In this document: in pieces, positions 1-12,000 of the stretch | How positions within the stretch are numbered: the first letter of the stretch is position 1 | How the letters are laid out: the number at the start of each line of letters is the position of its first letter | NCBI GenBank assembly: GCA_022605405.1 | Contig: JABYQQ010000011.1 | Location: 1,550,001 to 1,614,000, forward strand | DNA length: 64,000 bases | Source: Earliella scabrosa | Lineage: Eukaryota; Basidiomycota; Agaricomycetes; Polyporales; Polyporaceae | Reading direction: 5' to 3' | Position numbers and translations under genes: made by a program | The notes under the pieces: model-generated | Seen by the model: the letters and a program-made list of their open reading frames with translations, nothing else | Told to the model about the DNA's origin: nothing | Databases searched by the model: none

Positions 1-193
1 TCGAGACAGCGAAAGACTGCTTTCCGTGAGTCTCTAGGCACACCCGGCTCAGAGTCGGATGCGCAGAATGCGCAGGCTTCCGCAACAAAATCTCCCCGAC
101 CCTCTCTCCGCACCAGCTCGTCGAGATACATATCCCTCTCGGGCAACCATGTCTTCATAGGGAGATCCTTCGACATCGCCGATGGTCAGGCTC

Positions 194-604
194 CTACGTT
201 ATGGCTGAGTGTGAACCGAATAAGCGGCGTACCGAGTTCATGTAACGTCTGGCATGTTCATCCAGTGCCGCGGAGGGGTCGTCGGTCCCGAGCGGATTAT
301 CCTCGCGAAAGAACTGATCCCAATCCGGGATGGAATTCACGGTGATAGGAGCGGCGTTCGGGTCGGTGGGGGCGGGCGTGTTCGATGGGACGGGTGTTGT
401 CGCAGTGGGTGGCAGGGGAATGGCTTCCGTGAGGATCCTGCGCCTGTCTGCTGTTGTCGTGTCGATGAAGACGGCTTGTCCGAGGGAGGTGGATGGCGCG
501 GAAGAGGCGGGGGCATGACGTACGGCGTCAACAGCAGAGATGAAGAATTCAGCAGAAGCGTCGGGGTCGGGGAGGTCACGAGCGCGTCGGGCCCGCTTTG
601 ACAT
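194..604 (-). CDS. Hypothetical protein, 136 aa
   Basis: An open frame of 136 codons runs from an ATG at 604 to a stop at 194. The product starts with a basic stretch (SKRARRARD), then a Ser/Pro/Ala/Thr-rich low-complexity middle, and ends with a charged segment containing DWDQFF and ARRYMNSVRRLF. I recognise no domain. A plausible donor (gtacgc) near the C-terminus and an acceptor at about 194 would replace the last few residues with another short tail, so the exact C-terminus is uncertain. It is divergent from the dioxygenase gene that begins near 964. Its frame is preferred over the overlapping plus-strand frames because its amino-acid composition is more protein-like. Function unknown. 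Confidence 0.45.
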   Translation of the reverse strand: MSKRARRARDLPDPDASAEFFISAVDAVRHAPASSAPSTSLGQAVFIDTTTADRRRILTEAIPLPPTATTPVPSNTPAPTDPNAAPITVNSIPDWDQFFREDNPLGTDDPSAALDEHARRYMNSVRRLFGSHSAIT

Positions 605-963
605 CGCGAGAAGCGTCGGGGAAGACTAATTTGGCAGCTTCCCTGCCAAAGAAGCCCCGCCATGTGTTACGTGCGTTACGGCCACGCTCTGCGTGACAGG
701 CCTTCATCGAGCCTCAGCCGTGACTCCCCATCCAGGCGGCCACAATCCACCTCCACTTCAACCCACCCACCACCGTGCTCAAGGTAAAGGTCTGCTGTCT
801 CAACATCGCGAGCTCGATGGACACGCGCGGTGAGTACTCATCAAGTGGGCGCACCGACCCCTAATGCGCATGAGCCCCTATCTGCGCTCCCAGAAATCCC
901 GCTCCCATTCGCCTCCCCAATAATGTTGTACCACCATGTAGCAGGGCTGGAGCATATCACGCC
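605..963. other. Intergenic, divergent promoter region
   Basis: This 359-bp gap separates two outward-facing genes, so it must hold both promoters. A possible tiny first exon of the rightward gene (an ATG in front of a gtgagt donor near 832) lies here, but I could not join it in frame with the next exon. No clear TATA box was seen. Confidence 0.35.
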
Positions 964-2778
964 TTGCCGTGTGCGCTGTCCTCAACTCATGCATCCTCTC
1001 GTCCTAGATGGAACCTCGCCCCGAACGAATTGGCGCGCGGTGGCGAGATATCACCAAGTCCGTCCTCGCCTCGACCCTCTCCTCATGCAGTAGAACTGAG
1101 CGTTTTACAGACCCGTTCTGGAGCCACCTATTCGCCGTGGTACTCAGTCGTCGCAGCCTCTCGCTCTGGCTTAGGCCGCCTAGCGCACCCCATGACGCCG
1201 CGTCCGACTGCGTCAGTCCTGAACTCAGTCGCACGCCACGGGATGCAGTACTACGCCCGCCCGCCTCGCATCAATTCTCCATCTTTGTTATCTCATCTTT
1301 CCTCTGGTCCCAACGCGCTCGCCCCTCGCAACGGCGGAACCGCGCCAGTTGAAGGGATCCGCGGCGATGGGGCCTTCCCGGATTCCCCGGTGCCTGTCCA
1401 GGAGAGGAAACGGTGTCGAGCCTCGTCTCCAGCCGGCGCGCAGGAATCAAAGCGGCCCCGGAATGACGCGATAGAAGTGACCGAGGGACCCGCCGGTACG
1501 CCTGCCGCCCCTTCGTTGTCTTGGCCAAAGCATCTACTCATAGTGCTTGACGACGCACCGCCCGGAACCCTCGGTCAACCTATCTCCACCTCATTCTCGC
1601 TGGAGATGAAGGACGTCAACGTGGCAAGCACGGGTTATGTCGGACGGCAGGTTGATATTGCTCAAATCGACCTCGACGCGCGGACGCTCGAACAGTTCAG
1701 AGCGCGCGGTTTCACGTACATTTCGTGGAACGGACGGTGCGTACCCGTGCACCGACTCAGGACGTGCATGTATGATTGGAACTGACGCACCGGTTGTCTT
1801 GTGGCGCCGGTAGGTCGTCACATGTCTTCTTGGATCGGTCCAAGACATGGGTTATCGGAGCCCTCTGCGGCCAGGTCGAGGACTCGAACGTTCAACAGCC
1901 CATCAACGACGCCGTCATGGCCGCTTTCGATCGCGCCAATCGGGCGTATCAGTTTCCAAAGGAGAAGAACCGGCGAGGAGATGACGTCGAAGCCATCAAT
2001 TGCGGTATATCGTTCGGAGGAGGACAGACGGTCAGTCTCACGCATATTCATATTGCTCTCAAATATATACACTCACATCATTTGCACATTCGACAGTTTG
2101 TCCGTAATCTCGGACATGAGGGTGGCGCCAACGACGAAGTCGTCGGCAAGCTCATGCGGGTCGCGGCTGTAAAGCGCCTTGCCGAATATGGTAGTGGTGC
2201 GCATTCTGCGCGCTAGCGGGCGCGCGCAGAGGCTTAACCCTTTCTCTGTAGCGATGTTCCAGAAATTCCAGCCCACGCTCTCAGCGTATTACGAGGACAC
2301 GTTGACCCGCTTGTGCGCGAAGTATCCGGCTCTGAGGAGGTTGTGGGACAATAGTGTCTTCGCCTGCGCCACGATGAACGTGGGATCCCACACGGTGACC
2401 TGCAGGCATTTCGACCAACTCAATCTCGCGTATGGCGGTTGCGCTATCACCGCCATCGGCAGGTTCGATCCTAAGAAGGGCGGCCATGCGGTGCTGTGGG
2501 AGTGGAAGATGGTCATCGAATTCCCACCCGTGTCGACGATTATCATACCTTCCGCTGTGGTCAGTCACTCTAACATTGACATCGGCAAAAACGAGCGTCG
2601 ATACTCGTTCACTCAGTATTCGCCGGCCGGACTGTTCAGATGGGTGGCTTGCGGGTACAAGTCCAAGAAGGCGATGGAGGCGTCCGGCGGACGACTGAAC
2701 GAAAATGGGAGCGAACATTGGGAACGGGGCATGGGTATGTTGAGTACGTGGGAGGCACTGAAAGCGCTGTGGTCGTAG
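964..2778 (+). CDS. TET/JBP-like 2-oxoglutarate/Fe(II) dioxygenase, copy A
   Basis: Exons 964-1736, 1814-2030, 2097-2190 and 2252-2778 join in phase to give about 536 residues. The C-terminal exon carries a double-stranded beta-helix dioxygenase signature: an HFD triad (His codon at 2407, Asp codon at 2413), a distal His codon at 2566 in the segment SHSN, and an Arg pair at 2596-2601 in RRYSFTQY that would bind 2-oxoglutarate. This layout is that of the fungal TET/JBP family, whose characterised relatives oxidise 5-methylcytosine or thymine in DNA. The N-terminal 200 residues are low complexity. The paralogue at 17972-19634 has the same intron phases and an identical 527-nt last exon. The first exon and start codon are uncertain. 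Substrate is inferred from family only. Confidence 0.75.
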
Positions 2779-3096
2779 TTGGACGTATACGTGCTATAAC
2801 GCGATGAATGTAACTGTGTTGAATTGATAGCCACCGTCCGCGGGTTCTCAACGGCGCGGCGTCACCCAGTTTGCAGCGTTTCTGCGCCACAGTGTGTGCG
2901 TCTCCGCGTCTGCTATACCAGCGTCTCGCCGTCTCGCCGTCTCCTAGGACCGTCTCAGGACCGTCTCGCACTCAGCTCGGCGGCTGTTATCTCCGGTCAC
3001 CCTCACCTTCCCTTGTACCCACCATCTCCAACTCCGTTCCACTGCTCCTCTGCCACCGCGCTCATTCACAGTCTGTGGGGTAACCCATCCACCTCA
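2779..3096. other. Intergenic, 318 bp
   Basis: Contains the 3' flank of the dioxygenase gene and a C/T-rich stretch upstream of the next ATG (about 2990-3090), typical of fungal promoters. No repeat or RNA gene seen. Confidence 0.4.
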
Positions 3097-3859
3097 ATGG
3101 ATTCAGAGGCGAGAGCGGAACGACAGCGAGCTCTTCGACGAGAACGCAACCGTCGTTACCGAGAGAGCCTCAAAAAACGCAACCGACAGACATGCGATCC
3201 GACGACGGCAAGGTGACTTGTGTTCTTGCCCAACTTCGTCTTCCGTCGGCTCTAATCATGCGAACGTGCCACCAGGAATTCAGAGCCTTGCCTGGCGGAG
3301 CCCGCGACGAAGGAGCACGATTCAACGCAGGCCGACGCTGAGGAGGACATGGAAGTTGTGTGGGCTCCTGCTCTGCCACCCTCGACGAATAGCAGGTACG
3401 CTACATGTCCTCGACAATACCGGTATGAACGCGCGGGATACTCCATTTCTCACTCCTCGGATGCCCGATAGCCGTCCGGTGCCCGTCCCTGCGTCTCCCG
3501 AGTTCACCCTCACCCACAACCTGACGAAGCTCAACGATGCGCTCGAGGAATGGGGCTTCAACCCTGAGCCCCGCTTCCTTTTCGCGGATGTGGTCAGGCT
3601 CGAGTGCGCGTCCGCCTGTCTCGACGCGACGCGACGCACACAATGGGTAGCTGCACGGGAAGACTGGATTGAAGCCGGCGATCGTATATTGGACACGATC
3701 GAGGACATTATCTGCGGCGGGACTCTCGAAGGCATGTCTCCCCGTCATTTCTGCAACATGTATCGTATCCTTTGCTCCGTCGCCATCAAAGTACAGTACA
3801 TGATAGTTACGGTCGAAGTTGCTCTCGACACCCTCCTTGTTCATCCTCATGCCCAATAA
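3097..3859 (+). CDS. Hypothetical protein with basic N-terminus, 207 aa
   Basis: Exons 3097-3212, 3276-3395 and 3472-3859 join with matching phases (both introns phase 2) into 207 codons ending in TAA. The first 30 residues are very basic (RRERNRRYRESLKKRNR), resembling the DNA-contacting half of a bZIP but without the conserved Asn/Arg pattern or a leucine zipper. Exon 2 is acidic. The C-terminal 130 residues look globular and helical with several Cys and Trp. No catalytic motif was recognised. The short introns (63 and 76 nt) have good GT-AG ends and were chosen because the alternative frames stop. A nuclear role is possible from the basic segment, but this is a guess. Confidence 0.55.
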
Positions 3860-3996
3860 ATGTCTTGACCTGTTGCTCATGAACACCGTATGCGAGCTCT
3901 CCAGTTAATGACAGAGTCACACAAGTAGACGGAACAGGGCACACCGGCGTGCAGAGCATTCACATAGGCTAACAGATGATACATTGTACTACGCCG

Positions 3997-5346
3997 CTAC
4001 TCATCCTGCACCACTAGAAGGGGAACACCGACGTTCCCAGCCATGTACTGCTGAACAAAGTAGAGTGAGGCCCTACTAAGTGACTCAAAGACGACAATCT
4101 TCATCCCGGGGCTTGTCCCGAGCATCACGAGAGCCGTGTTCCTGATGACAAGCCTATCATGAGCGCCTGATGAGGTCAGAGAGAAACAGAGACCCGTACC
4201 GATCGACGTAGATTCCGGGACTATCGCCCCGGACGACAACCCAGTAGCGCGACTGCTTTGGCACAACCACGACGTCGACAGACTTGGAGACGTCAGCTCT
4301 GGTCTTGCCATCTGCCCTCAACCGCGCGGGCTGACTCCGAGTGTCCGACGCAGGCTGAGCACCCGCAGGTTTGGTCTGACGCGGCATGGTCGGGGATCGA
4401 TTGTTGCCAGGACGAGGGTGCGTTCTGATGGGAGGGGCGTGGCTATCACGCGCGGCGGACGTGCGGGGGACGATATCGGGGTTCGAGCTCACCGGCCCGG
4501 GGAGTTGGGGGAGGGGCAAATGAGGGGTGTCGATGGTGCGCGGTGAGATCGTGCCGGTGAGGAGCGAAGACGACAAGCTGAGCGAGGAGACGCTGGAGAT
4601 GGTGGGCGATAAGGCCGCGTCATCGTCGGCGGCGTCGGGCAAGTACGCGGCGATAGCAGCGTCGGGCAAGTACGCAGTCGCATCCTCCCAATAGTCGTCG
4701 TCGGACGACGCACCGTCAGTTGACGCAGTGCTGGGAATGACGACACGAACAGGGGGGCGGGGGAGGACTTCGGCGGCCGGGGATGAACGAGCAGAGACAG
4801 GACGGTCGGTCTCTCCTCCGGAGACGGCACCTGAGCCCGAGGATGCAGCATGACCGGGCGTGCGGCGCGCGGCGCGCGGTCGCGGAGGGTGCCACGGCGT
4901 ATCGGGTCTGGGACCTTGAGCCCACGCTAGTCGCGCCGCCTCAAGCGTCTTGAACTTCTTGTATGCCGCTCCCGGGAAGGAATTAACCATCGCGTTGGCG
5001 AGGCCCCTGGGTAGGTCGTCACAGACGCACAGTGATGAGACGAGCGATAGGGATGGAGGATGCGACGAAAGACGTACCAGTTGCAGAAAATCCCGACAGC
5101 CCTGCCTTCCCAAACGACGTAGAAGATGGCGGCCGTGCCTTCAGGGCGCCCGAGTGCCACGATCTCTCCAGTGTCGCGATTGTGCACGGGAGTGAGGCCG
5201 AGGGACTCAGCGATTTCGTCCCAATCGCGGATGCGCTCTTGGGACGCGACCATGTCGTTGTGGAGGGGGAGAAAGAGATAAGGTTCGAGGAGCGATCGTT
5301 TTGGGTAGATAACCACGTGCCGGAATAAGTGTGACATCTGTGACAT
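3997..5346 (-). CDS. Protein with two RNase H1-type hybrid-binding domains, 406 aa
   Basis: Exons 5346-5078, 5006-4200 and 4141-3997 join in phase to 406 codons; a second in-frame ATG at 5253 is an equally good start. One copy of the RNase H1 N-terminal / caulimovirus viroplasmin fold sits near residues 66-115: FYVVWEGRAVGIF, then SFPGAAYKKFKTLEAA. A second, weaker copy forms the C-terminus: YWVVVRGDSPGIY, then GTSPGMKIVVFESL. In the known family this fold binds RNA-DNA hybrids or double-stranded RNA. The linker of about 230 residues is Pro/Ser/Ala-rich and disordered. No RNase H catalytic domain is present. Each domain is interrupted by an intron at the same place and phase. The role may relate to nucleic acids of retroelements, but that is inference. 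Confidence 0.7.
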
Positions 5347-5452
5347 AACGCGTCGTAGTCACGCATTCGCGCAAGTCCCCTAAGTGTGCCCTACTCGTCT
5401 CACTCCCTCCCTCGCTCACAGAAATACACGCTCGACGCGCCCATTCATCTCC

Positions 5453-8400
5453 ATGGGTCGGACACCTACGACGTCGACTGCTGCCCGGCGCCGGCGCAAG
5501 GAGAAGCGGCCGAAGACGGGCGGTAAGGCGGGCTGCCAGGGCAACTTCCACGGACAGCGCGAGGAGTTCATCGAGGCAAACTTCCCGCAATTTCTCCTGG
5601 TGAAGGGCTTGCGCAAAGACGAGAACCGCTACTGGCATGATTTTTTCCACGCGTACTGGGCGAAGTTCCAGTGGAACCTGCCCCTTGACCAAGACCCGGA
5701 CCCTTCGTTTCCGCCGCCTCCTGTCGAAACGCCAGAGGTGTTGGAGCAAAAGGCACAGGTGATCAAGCAGACTCAGGATGTGCGTTCGCTGCCCCTTGCT
5801 CGCGTCTATACTCATTCATTCAATCTCTACAGCGTCTCAAGGCGCACATGCGGTACCGCGCGACATCCGCGGCTCGGAAGGAGCACAATCCCTGGGCTGG
5901 GTTGGTCACAAAGCTGAACGACAAGGAGAACCCCGCCCCAGCTCCACGTAAGCTGGCCCCCTGGCAGCACTACATGTCCATCAAGAACGACAAGATACAG
6001 GCCGTCTTCGATCAGCGGTGGCCTGACGCCAACCTCCCGGACTCGCATAGGGTCCAGTTCCGCGGCGGGATCGCCCGGGAGCTGCTGGAACAGGAGACGG
6101 AGGAGGTCAAGGCGGAAATGAATGCAGCTGTCGAGGAGTTGCACAAGGCGGACTTGGAGGAGTACATGGCGGATCTCACCGCGACCGCAGGCGTCCCGCA
6201 AGACGAGGATTCTAAAGCGAGGTGAGTTTCCTATATTCGTAGTCTCTCCACACACGCTCATCGACATTCAGAGCACGCGCCAACTTCGTCGTGGTCGTCC
6301 AACCCCTCCTCGAGCTCCTCCGCGCGTATACCGGTTTCTACATCGCTTTGATCGCCGGAGTGCCGCTGACGGAGGGAGACAAGGACTTCGAACTGCGGGT
6401 GTGAGTATAGACATGCGTCTTACGCGCTGTAATCAGACCTGACTGATACATCTCCATTCGCAGCGTCTCCGCAGGCAAGGCAACTGGTGGGAGGATGTGG
6501 CACACGACCGAAGCTCGTGCATTCAACAGCGAAGTAATGCCCTCGTTCAGCAGGTTCCTCATGGGCACGACCGGTACGTTTACCACCGTGCCGTTGGAGT
6601 GGCGCTTGTTCGACTCACGACTAACATCCCGTCCCGACAGAATACGAGCAGCGACTTGCCAAACTCGCATGCCCAGCGACCGCGTTCACGCTCCCAAGTG
6701 ATGGCGCGTCGACCTCGAGCCCGGCGCCTCCTCCAGCTGACCCGGGACCCTCCGCTGCACCGGCGCAGAAGGCGAGCTCACGCGTGCGCAAACGCACACG
6801 CGGAACCGGACGTGCTCACAACGACGAGTCCGATACCGCGGAGTCCAGCAGCGAGGAGTCCGACTCGGGCTCTGAGTCTGATTCGGACTCGAGTTCTGAC
6901 GACGGTGGCGAGGCGCGCGACCCCGCCGCAGAACTTGACGATGGTTCTGAGGGTGGTCCTGCTCTCCCCAAGGGCGCTATTGTGCCGACCCCCGAAGACC
7001 TTGGCCTCAACGACGCCATGTGTCGGCGCCTTGACGCAATGAGCGCCGAGGAACGCGACGTGTTCCTCTGGTTGCACCGGAACGCCAGCGAGTATGAGCT
7101 CGGCCGCCTGAATGTGCAGGCAAAGAACAGCGAGCTCATGAAGAGTATGGGACTGGGCGAGACGACCTTCCTCGCCAAACCGCCGCCAAAGCCCAAGCCC
7201 AGGCCCAAGAAGAAGGTCCCTTCGAGCGAGCAGGACACAGACGGGCCCGGGAATGACCAGCCTTCGACGAGCGGCCCCGTAACGCGTCGCTCCGCCCGAC
7301 TCAACGGCGGCGCGACAGACCCCACGGCGACGATGGCAACCGCGCGGGCCGGTCCCGGGTCGCCGACTATCACCCCGAATACGGATGGGCACAACGCGAC
7401 CACCGACGGGTCTCCACCAGGCCCGGAGACAATCACGCCGGCTTTGGCTTCCCCGCCGGAAGACCCTTGTTCAGAGGGTACGAATGTCCTGCAAGCACGA
7501 GTCGTCAGCGGAACTCCGGAGCAAGACCCCAGCGGAAGCTCGAGCGAGGTGCTCGGGCAGCCGGCTCGGAGTCAGCCCGAGAACGACCCATCAATCAACC
7601 ACGCCCGCCCGGTGGAGGGCGCGTCTCCGCAAATCAACGCAACGCAACAGTCCCAGGAGCTCGACAACGCGCCGCTCGACAACACTCGGCTGAACCCCTC
7701 ATCAAGCACGTCCGCCTACGCTCTCAGTGGAGAACCACGCGGACGCACCACTCCGGCCCGTGGTGAGGACACGTCTCCACCACCACCCTCGACGTCGACT
7801 CCTCCGAGTGCTGGACGGTTGTCCAGTGTTCACGATAGCTCGAACACAGGTGCGCGGGATCAAGCTGAGACGAGCTTCCATGTGAACGCCGTGGGGTGGC
7901 CGAGCTGGCTACGAGACGCATACGAGCACATGAAGAGCAAGGAATGTGGCGCGCAGTTCGACCGCGCCTTGGCACTCTGGACTGAACTCGAGCGCGCGTA
8001 CAAATGGCAGACTCCGGTGAGAAGCTTCGCTTGTGTATCCGAGCTAGTGTGCTAACGAACATCCAGACAAAAAGTCTGGGCGCGAAGAACAGGCCGGAGG
8101 CGATCGGACGCTGGCTCCGCGTTGACCGTCGTGTCCTCGCCAAGATCCCAAACATGCCCGACGAGGCCGAATACGCGGAAACGTGGTGGTCGTGGTGGGG
8201 CGGCTTACAACCTGGCTGGCGCATCCGCGGTCCCAGCGGACGTCCCTGTACTGGTGGAGAGGGTCTGTGGGATGAGCTGAGTGTCCCGGGTAAGAACGGG
8301 ATGCTTATTGTCCTGCTCTCGCTACTGTGGTGGCATGGGATCATGTCCGAGACCCGTGAAGATTGGGAAGCCGCCGTGTGCGACGTAGTATGGGTTCTCC

Positions 8401-8556
8401 AACAGATGACAGGTGTCCAGCTCTCCCGGTAAGTGCTGTTTCACGTGCATGACATACCGAGCTTACTGAAACTTGACGCTTTCTTCCAGGAAACGGTCAA
8501 GTGAGAGCTCTGACGAAGAAGGTCGTCTTGCCAAGCGCGCGCGCCATGGGGTATGA
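5453..8556 (+). CDS. Large protein of unknown function, 919 aa
   Basis: Seven exons (5453-5779, 5833-6221, 6272-6400, 6464-6573, 6641-8016, 8067-8428, 8490-8556) join with consistent phases to 919 codons. The N-terminal third has a basic start (ARRRRKEKRPK) and helical segments with conserved-looking Trp/Phe (RYWHDFFHAYWAKFQW). The middle (about residues 350-750) is disordered: a Ser/Glu/Asp-rich acidic block near 6830-6910 and long Pro/Ser/Thr stretches. The C-terminal 120 residues are Trp-rich (AETWWSWWGGLQPGW, LSLLWWHG) and end in a basic nuclear-signal-like tail (LAKRARHG). It resembles a much-expanded agaricomycete family without an assigned domain. A nuclear location is suggested by the basic ends; no enzymatic motif is visible. 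Confidence 0.8.
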
Positions 8557-9080
8557 GTGGCGAGTCAGCCGGGGTCTAGACTAGTACGGTTCAATACGCT
8601 TCCTGTTCTCTAGCCTCGGGAATGTATCTGGTACTCTACTTTGCCCATGAATGAATACCCTCCACTCCTTCTGCTTGATCGGTACTGGCGTCGAACTGTA
8701 TGCTGGGAGCCTCTTGGCATTCTGGAGATGCGTACATAGCTTCAAAGGGCAGGAATATGCACGTGACACATAGCCCGCGCACGACTGTTTCAAGCTAAGG
8801 GGGAAATATGCATAAGTTTGACACGTTAACTATGGCCATCGGTCATATTGCATGCATTAACCCAAATGCCGAACTGCCGGAGGCTTTGTCAGTGATGGAT
8901 ACCGAAAGAGGAAGGCTGCCGTGGTGCCGCTGGGGCCAACGCTGTGGCCCCAAGAGTTCGTGATATATCACGAGCTGTCTCGGTTTGTGATGTATAACAG
9001 TCCTTACCAGCAACAGTTCTGTGATATATCATATCTACAAGAGCTGCTGACGCAACCGCATCGGCGACCCCCTGGAGGGA
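8557..9080. other. Intergenic, 524 bp, left boundary of Ty3 element
   Basis: No gene. The segment 8961-9040 is A/T-rich and contains the motif gtgatatatca at about 8957-8970, inside the palindrome cgtgatatatcacg, and again near 9021. A primer-binding site, gag ORF or LTR resembling the right LTR could not be found, so the left end of the retroelement is either deleted or too diverged to see. Confidence 0.4.
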
Positions 9081-12000
9081 ATGCCCGTGCTCGACCCCAA
9101 CCCCGCGCCGTACACCCCAACCGGCCGGTACACTCAAGACCGACGAGACCAGCTCCGCAAGATCCACGCGGAGTGGTTGAATGAGCCCGAACTCGACGTT
9201 CTCGACGACTTGATGTGCAAGCAGAACGAGGCTTTCGCATGGGACGACTCTGAGCGTGGTACCCTGCGGAAGGACGTCTTTCCGCCGATCAAGCTCGCGG
9301 TCGTTGCGCACCGTCCGTGGGTTGAGAAGAACTTTCCCTTGCCACCGGGCCTCTTCCGACCAGCGACCGACTTGATTCGTCGGAAGATCGAGGCCGGGGT
9401 CTACGAGCCGTCGAACGCGTCCTACCGGTCGCGGTGGTTCTGCGTACTCAAGAAGGACGGCAATATCCGTATCGTCCACAGCCTCGAGCCGTTGAACAAG
9501 GTCACCATCCAGCAGAGCGGCGTTCCACCGATCCCCGACCACCTCGCCGAACAGTTCGCCGGTCGAGCGTGCGGGACGACCTTGGACCTCTATGTCGGGT
9601 ACGACGAGCGCGAGATCGACGAGGACTCTCGCGACTTGACGACGTTCCAGACCCCGTACGGCGCGATGCGGTTGACAACTCTGCCGATGGGGTGGTCGAA
9701 CTCGGTGCCTATCTTCCACGACGACATAACGTTCATCCTGCAGGACGAGATCCCTGGGGTCGCGCTTGTCTACATCGACGACGTGACCATCAAAGGCGGG
9801 CCGACGACCTACCAAGACGCCGACGGAAACTACGAGACCATCCCGGAGAACCCCGGCGTCCGTCGATTCTACTGGGAGCACCTACAGGACGTCAACCGGA
9901 TCCTGCAGCGCGCGAAGTACCATCACGCGACGTTCTCGGGACCAAAGACGAGGATTGCCCCTCCAGAGTTCACTGCGGTCGGTAACCGTTGCACCAGGGC
10001 GGGCCGCGTGCCGGAACCGAAAATGGTCGAATCGGTGGTTAATTGGGGACCGTGCAAGAACGTTTCGGAGGTCCGCGCGTTCCTCGGGACCGTCGGCGTG
10101 GGTCGAATCTTCATCAAAGACTTCGCGAAGCGCGCACACCACCTCGTCAAACTGACCCGTAAGGACGTGCCTTGGGAGTGGGGTGACGACCAGCAGAAGG
10201 CAATGGACGACCTCCGTCAAGCCCTCCTCGCGTCGCCGGCTCTCCGACCGATCGACTATGAGTCTGAGGCACCCGTCATACTCGCCGTCGACACGTCGTA
10301 CATTGCGGTCGGCTACCAGCTCTGCCAGGAAGACGTCAACAACCCGCGCATAAGGTACTACAGCCGCTTTGGGTCGATAACCCTCAACGAGCGAGAGGCA
10401 CGCTTTTCTCAGCCAAAGCTCGAGCTCTACGGCCTGTACCGCGCCTTGCGAGCCTTGCGGTTCTACTTAGTCGGCGTGCGCAACCTCGTCGTCGAAACCG
10501 ACGCTCGGTACATCGAGGGGATGCTTCGCAACCCCGACATCGCCCCGTCTGCGTCAATCAACCGCTGGATCGTCGCAATCAACCTCTTCCACTTCGAGCT
10601 CGTCCACGTTCCCAGTGAACGGCACGGTCCCGATGGTCTGTCTCGTCGCCCTGCACAGCCTGGCGATGCGCCTGAGCCTGACGACGAAGAGGAGTTCGAC
10701 GACTGGGTCGACAAGCTCTACGGGTTTATGCACATCATCAACCCGCCCCCAGCGCTGCCCAACGCACCGCTCGACTACGACTCGGACGAACGACCGGGCG
10801 CGTTATCCGTCTTCATGCAACAGACTGCGGGCACGGCGGCGCGTCTTCCGGCCGTCGCGGCAATTCCATACGACCGTTTCCCGCGTCATTCTGCCGCGCA
10901 GAAGATGGACGAGCGCGTCGACCAAGTACGGGAGTGGTTAACCAGCCGCAGTTGTGCAGACCTTACCGACCGAGAGTTCTCGTGCCTCGTCAAATACGCG
11001 CGGCAGTTCTTCGTCGACAAGGACCTCCGGTTGTGGCGCATTCACGAGTCCGGAGCACACCAGCGCGTGCTCGACCAGTCGTCGCGCCCGGGTGCGCTCG
11101 TGAATATGCACGACCATGTTGGTCACCGTGGGATCGCAGCAACGCTCGCTTTTCTGGCAGAACACTTTTGGTGGCCGGAGATGAAGAAGGACGTCGCGTG
11201 GTACGTCCGGTCGTGTCATCAGTGTCAAGTCCGTCAAACTCGACGAGTCCACATTCCACCGACGGTCGCGTACCCCGCGCCCCCGTTCGTCCGAGTGCAC
11301 GTCGACGCAATGGATATGCCCGGACCGTACAAGGTCGTCCTCCACGCGCGCTGCGCGACGACGTCGTACTGCGAGGGTCGCGCGTGCAAAGCGCAGACAG
11401 CCAAGACCATCGGTGACTGGATTTTCCAAGATCTCCTCTGTCGATGGGGCGCGGTCAGCGAAATCGTATCTGACAACGGGACACCATTCGTCGCTGCACT
11501 CGACTACATCGCGCGGCAATACCATGTGACGCACATCCGCATTTCCGGGTACAATTCGCGCGCGAACGGGGTCGTTGAACGACCGAATTTTTCCCTCCGC
11601 GACTCGCTCGTCAAGGCCAGCGGCGGGGAGCCGGGCGTCTGGGTCTCGCGCATGTACTCAGTGATGTGGGCCGACCGCATTACCGTTCGTCGTCGAATGG
11701 GGTGCTCGCCCTACTTCGCTGTGACCGGGACCCATCCGATCATGCCCCTGGACATCGCGGAAGCGACATACCTGATGCCAGTCCCCTCGACCATGCTTTC
11801 GACGGCCGAGCTCATCGCGCGTCGAGCGGTCGCGCTCCAGAAACGGCCAGAGCAACTGGCATTGCTCCGAAGCGCGGTCTTCGAGGAGCGCGTGCGCGCA
11901 GCCCGTCAATTCGAGGCGGAGCACGCAACAACGACGAAGGACTACAACTTCGAGCGCGGGCGGCTCGTGCTCATGCGGAACACCGCCATCGAGAAGTCCC

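Noticed and set aside
9020..9040. tcatatctaca upstream of pol as the end of a left LTR
   Set aside because: Resembles the right LTR end (tcatacctaca) over 11 bases only; sequence further left does not match the LTR and no primer-binding site follows.
11000..11540. Long minus-strand frames under the Ty3 pol
   Set aside because: Shadow frames caused by high G+C at third positions of pol; the pol frame has unambiguous catalytic motifs.
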